64,000 nt of DNA from Anaerotruncus colihominis. GTDB lineage: Bacteria > Bacillota > Clostridia > Oscillospirales > Ruminococcaceae. Both the position numbers and the translations under genes were made by a program. Location of the stretch: assembly GCA_025146135.1 (NCBI GenBank), contig CP102255.1, forward strand, positions 124,001-188,000, given 5' to 3'. Within the stretch, counting starts at the first letter, position 1. Each line of letters begins with the position of its first letter. The notes under the pieces were generated by a model that was given only the letters and a program-made list of their open reading frames with translations, made no database searches and was not told where the DNA came from. Shown here piece after piece: positions 61,463-64,000 of this stretch.

Positions 61463-61740
61463 GCAGTGTGGATATCCCGCAGATCTGCAAACTGCTTCTC
61501 TACTACTGACTCTGTGGAGCCAGTGTAGAAGTAGGTAATCGTGCGCATGAAGAACCACTTGCTGATGCATTTTTCCAACTGAGAAGCGTCAAGTTTATAG
61601 TCGTACTTAACAATCAGATAGAGCACATAACTAAAAACAACTGCATTGGCCGAGGCAATCCGCTTCTCACTGATGTATCCCGCTTCCGCCACGATATTGA
61701 CGAAAGAATGCCGATGGTTCAAATTCATGACTTTTATGGA
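61463..61740 (-). pseudogene. DUF262 gene fragment
   Basis: Reads MNLNHRHSFVNIVAEAGYIS, NAVVFSYVLYLIVKYDYKLD, CISKWFFMRTITYFYTGSTE, nearly the same as residues 330-410 of the protein at 20501-22285, then turns out of frame. A 280-bp partial copy of an island gene outside the island. Confidence 0.85.
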
Positions 61741-61754
61741 AAATTGCAAAACCG

Positions 61755-62330
61755 TAACCATTTTTTCTGCCACCACTACCGATCCCCCAATTATCTACCT
61801 AAATACTTACTCCGATGGGAGTCGGCAGGTGTTTGAGGCCGCCCAAGCTGCCGGCTGTCCGCCGTTCATTTTAGTGGCAATTAGCGATTTGGACTGGACC
61901 GGCATATGGCTCCTTGGGACGGTCCGGAGGCATTTAAGAACGGGAAACCCTTTTCCGGAGGAGCGGACGACTATCTGCGGCTGCTGGTAGAGGAAATCTT
62001 GCCGAAGGCAGAAAAACAGCTCTCTAGCCCTCCAGCGTTGCGAGGGATCATGGGATACTCCCTGGCTGGCCTATTCGGCCTTTACACCATTTACCAGACG
62101 GACGAGTTCTCCTGGAGGGGCATGTCTGGCTCCTTGTGGTTTTCTGGATTCAAGGAATATATTTTCTCCCGCAGTCCCAAGCGTCGGCTGGACTGCATGT
62201 ATTTCTCCCTGGGGAACAAGGAGGCCAAGCCCCGCTGTTCCTGCTGGATGTGCCGCAGGAAGTCGTATGATGAAACTCAGGTCCGGGATAAGCGGGCGGC
62301 AATTGTACGTTTGGATGAGCAACAGCGAGT
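61755..62330 (+). pseudogene. Second esterase copy fused to the CxCxxC gene end
   Basis: Frame one: TTTDPPIIYLNTYSDGSRQV, FEAAQAAGCPPFILVAISDL. After a shift near 61900: MAPWDGPEAFKNGKPFSGGA, GIMGYSLAGLFGLYTIYQTD, YFSLGNKEAKPR. Then it jumps into CSCWMCRRKSYDETQVRDKR of the small mobile protein. It parallels 53874-55030 with the part between deleted, so a frameshift and a deletion inactivate both. Confidence 0.85.
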
Positions 62331-62334
62331 TGCT

Positions 62335-62362
62335 TTGCTTTTCTCTCCCGCCATGGTACAAT
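62335..62362 (+). promoter_or_regulatory. Promoter of the XRE/zinc-ribbon gene
   Basis: TTGCTT (62335-62340), 16-bp spacer, TACAAT (62357-62362). Confidence 0.55.
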
Positions 62363-62383
62363 CTAAGCAAGGTGGTGATTAAC

Positions 62384-62833
62384 ATGGATACCAAAGAGAT
62401 TCTTTTGAAACTGCGCACCACAAATGGATTATCTCAGGATCAGCTTGCGGAAAAGGTCCATGTGACCCGGCAAGCGGTCTCCCGTTGGGAGACCGGCGAA
62501 ACGGTGCCAAACACGGAAACACTAAAATTGCTTTCCAAGCTGTTCGACGTTTCCATCAATACCTTACTGGGTTCGCCCAGACAGCTAATCTGCCAATGCT
62601 GTGGTATGCCATTGGAGGATACCAGCATCAGCAAAGAGCTGGATGGCGCATTCAACGAGGAGTACTGCAAATGGTGCTACGCCGATGGGAAATTCGTTTA
62701 TACGAACCTCGAGGAGCTGCTGGATTTTCTGGAGGGTCATATGTCCAGCGAACAATGGCCCCCGGAACAGGTCAGGGCTTACTTCACAACCCAGCTGCCA
62801 AAACTGAACCACTGGAAGCCGTTTGAGACATGA
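62384..62833 (+). CDS. XRE-family regulator with C-terminal zinc ribbon
   Basis: Encodes 149 aa from ATG 62384 (MDTKEILLKLRTTNGLSQDQ) after AAGGTGGTG. HTH at residues 4-60 (LAEKVHVTRQAVSRWETGET, VPNTETLKLLSKLFDVSINT). The C-terminal putative zinc-ribbon domain has Cys pairs in QLICQCCGMPL (about 69-73) and EEYCKWCYADGKFVY (about 94-97), and ends in a helical segment (YFTTQLPKLNHW). Two-part proteins like this are common in Clostridia; target unknown. Intact with own promoter and terminator. Confidence 0.88.
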   Translation: MDTKEILLKLRTTNGLSQDQLAEKVHVTRQAVSRWETGETVPNTETLKLLSKLFDVSINTLLGSPRQLICQCCGMPLEDTSISKELDGAFNEEYCKWCYADGKFVYTNLEELLDFLEGHMSSEQWPPEQVRAYFTTQLPKLNHWKPFET

Positions 62834-62870
62834 CTATACCCTCTGAAATCTATGATTTCAGAGGGTATAG
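62834..62870 (+). terminator. Terminator after the XRE/zinc-ribbon gene
   Basis: Sixteen-bp stem CTATACCCTCTGAAAT/ATTTCAGAGGGTATAG, then CCTTTGTTT. The following 212 bp hold no recognised feature. Confidence 0.85.
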
Positions 62871-63082
62871 CCTTTGTTTATTGTTGGCAAAAGACTGGTA
62901 GGCTTAAGATTAGGTTACTCATTTATTAAAGTGCAGAAGTTTAACTTTGTTGCCAATATCAAATATTATCAATTATTTCGCAACACAGTCAACAACGGAT
63001 ATTCAATGACCCTTATTATTTCTCCGGCCTGCTTAACAAGAGGGACGCCAGCCCAAATAGATGCCCGGCTTTATTTTACAGC

Positions 63083-63877
63083 TCACTTTGCAGATACACC
63101 ATATCCGCCCTTTTTCAGAAACCGCTTCAAAGCGGCGGCGTCCAGCAGATTCACCGTCACGAACTTTCCCTGATAAAATACCGCCCAGTTGTTGAATGCA
63201 CCAGGCAAGGTTTTGGCTTTTTCCAGAGTATCCACCAGAATGAGGGTATAAGGCGCCCGCATCTCTTGGCAGATCTTGCGTACCAATTCCACACTCTGAT
63301 GGATATAGGGACACTGGGGCTGTAATAGATGGTCAATTTTTGGCCCGCTATCTCCAGCCGCTTGGCGTTTTCTGTAAACCAAGGCTTCGTCCCGTCGAAG
63401 GAAAGAACCAGCAGCCGATACCCATCCGGAGTAGTATCCACCGTTTCAAACCCATATTTCTCTGCAAAGGCCTGGCCCGAGAGCCAGGCCTTCTGCGTTT
63501 TTGCGCCCAACATACATACACCGGCTTTTTCCCTGGCTTTGGCGTTGGCCAAACAGTACTCCATCAACTGTCTGCCGTAGCCCTTCCCTTGCCCTTGAAT
63601 TCGCCGGTGACCCATAAGCAGTAGATGTAAAGATAGTGCTCTCCCTCCACCGGCATCCAAGCGGTTTACAACGGAGCGTACTTGATAAAAACCACGCCCT
63701 TGGTAAAACCACGCCCTTGGTGTCCAGTTTGCGGAATACATGGCCTTCTTCCAGCCGCTCGTTGAGCCAAGACCGCTTGGACTCCACACCGGGATGGGGT
63801 TTCTTGCTGCGGATGATACAGCATAGGTGCTCCTGCATCAGATTTTCTACAGTTAGATTGATAAATTGATTGCTCAC
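63083..63877 (-). pseudogene. GNAT acetyltransferase with YoaP-like C-terminal domain, several lesions
   Basis: Starts at GTG 63877 (MSNQFINLTVENLMQEHLCC). The GNAT part continues PGVESKRSWLNERLEEGHVF, LYIYCLWVTGEFKG, GYGRQLMEYCLANAKAREKA. The C-terminal part is TIYYSPQCPYIHQSVELVRK, AVFYQGKFVTVNLLDAAALK, RFLKKGGYG, a thioredoxin-like YoaP domain. Lesions: a 17-bp tandem duplication (63688-63721), an in-frame TAA near 63672, and frame changes near 63600 and 63320. The start overlaps the preceding gene. Confidence 0.8.
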
Positions 63878-64000
63878 CGCTTTTCATACACCAGATCCAC
63901 GATCCCGTTGTAATGCTGCGCTCTCACCAGCTTCAGCAGCAGTTCCTGCCCCTGTTCTGCAAACAGCCGCACGCCTTTGCCCAGTACTGTGGGGATTACT
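63874..64000 (-). CDS. Dihydrofolate reductase-family protein, C-terminal end (partial)
   Basis: The last 41 residues are in the window: VIPTVLGKGVRLFAEQGQEL, LLKLVRAQHYNGIVDLVYEK, R and TGA at 63874-63876. GxGxxLF plus YxNGIVxLxY-type endings mark the RibD-C/DHFR-like family of Firmicutes. The stop overlaps the GTG start of the acetyltransferase (GTGA), so the two formed an operon. Confidence 0.7.
   Translation of the reverse strand, partial: VIPTVLGKGVRLFAEQGQELLLKLVRAQHYNGIVDLVYEKR

Overview
The window reads as a chromosome segment of an anaerobic, gut-type Firmicute of the class Clostridia, probably Oscillospirales. This is inferred from the gene families (RACo-like ferredoxin/ASKHA protein, homodimeric GlyQS, CotH-DUF4956-VTC genes, IbrA/IbrB, MobP3-type relaxases), strong AGGAGG ribosome sites and frequent TTG/GTG starts. 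No 16S or other species marker is present.

Region 1 (1-8.1 kb) is ordinary chromosome: the end of a prophage tail operon, rpsT, a small membrane protein, a PAP2 phosphatase plus ferredoxin/ASKHA protein pair on the minus strand, a phosphohexomutase, glycyl-tRNA synthetase and a small XRE regulator. Two long composite repeats (1.39-1.95 and 5.83-6.26 kb) are inverted copies of one another.

Region 2 (8.1-55.28 kb) is a 47 kb composite genomic island in the 3' end of a tRNA-Pro(UGG) gene. The last 38 nt of the tRNA (8138-8175) recur exactly at 55243-55280. The island looks like two related mobilizable elements in tandem, with a second complete tRNA-Pro(UGG) between them (26829-26904). Element I (8.2-26.7 kb) has a decayed mobilization module (relaxase with an amber stop, frameshifted mobC), Rep-like and Xis-like genes, and an integrase with an amber-interrupted partner. 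Its cargo is a defence block: XRE regulator, DUF262/DUF1524 nuclease, hsdM, hsdS, a SEFIR-domain gene, an hsdR remnant, a DUF4145 gene and hsdR, followed by an ECF sigma/anti-sigma pair. Element II (26.9-55.2 kb) has an intact module (MobP3 relaxase with Sel1-like repeats, mobC, Rep-like, Xis-like, two overlapping tyrosine recombinases, a ParE/Phd pair). It also carries hydrolases, two GIY-YIG genes and a DUF4143 ATPase.

The most interesting locus is a five-gene minus-strand operon in element II (53110 to 42326): XRE regulator, a 1195-aa fusion of a Druantia DruA-like (DUF4338) region to a DptF-like P-loop ATPase, a 497-aa unrecognised protein, a 1584-aa protein with a PD-(D/E)XK-like segment and an FtsK/HerA motor, and an SfsA-like nuclease. 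It has the layout of the DptF-G-H restriction module of phosphorothioation systems, but no dnd modification genes are in the window. I read it as a probable hybrid, poorly described anti-invader system.

Region 3 (55.3-64 kb) is decaying sequence: a broken VTC-DUF4956-CotH cluster, an intact IbrA/IbrB pair, fragments of a chemotaxis receptor, broken second copies of several island genes, an intact XRE/zinc-ribbon regulator, a damaged GNAT/YoaP-like acetyltransferase and the end of a dihydrofolate reductase-like gene.
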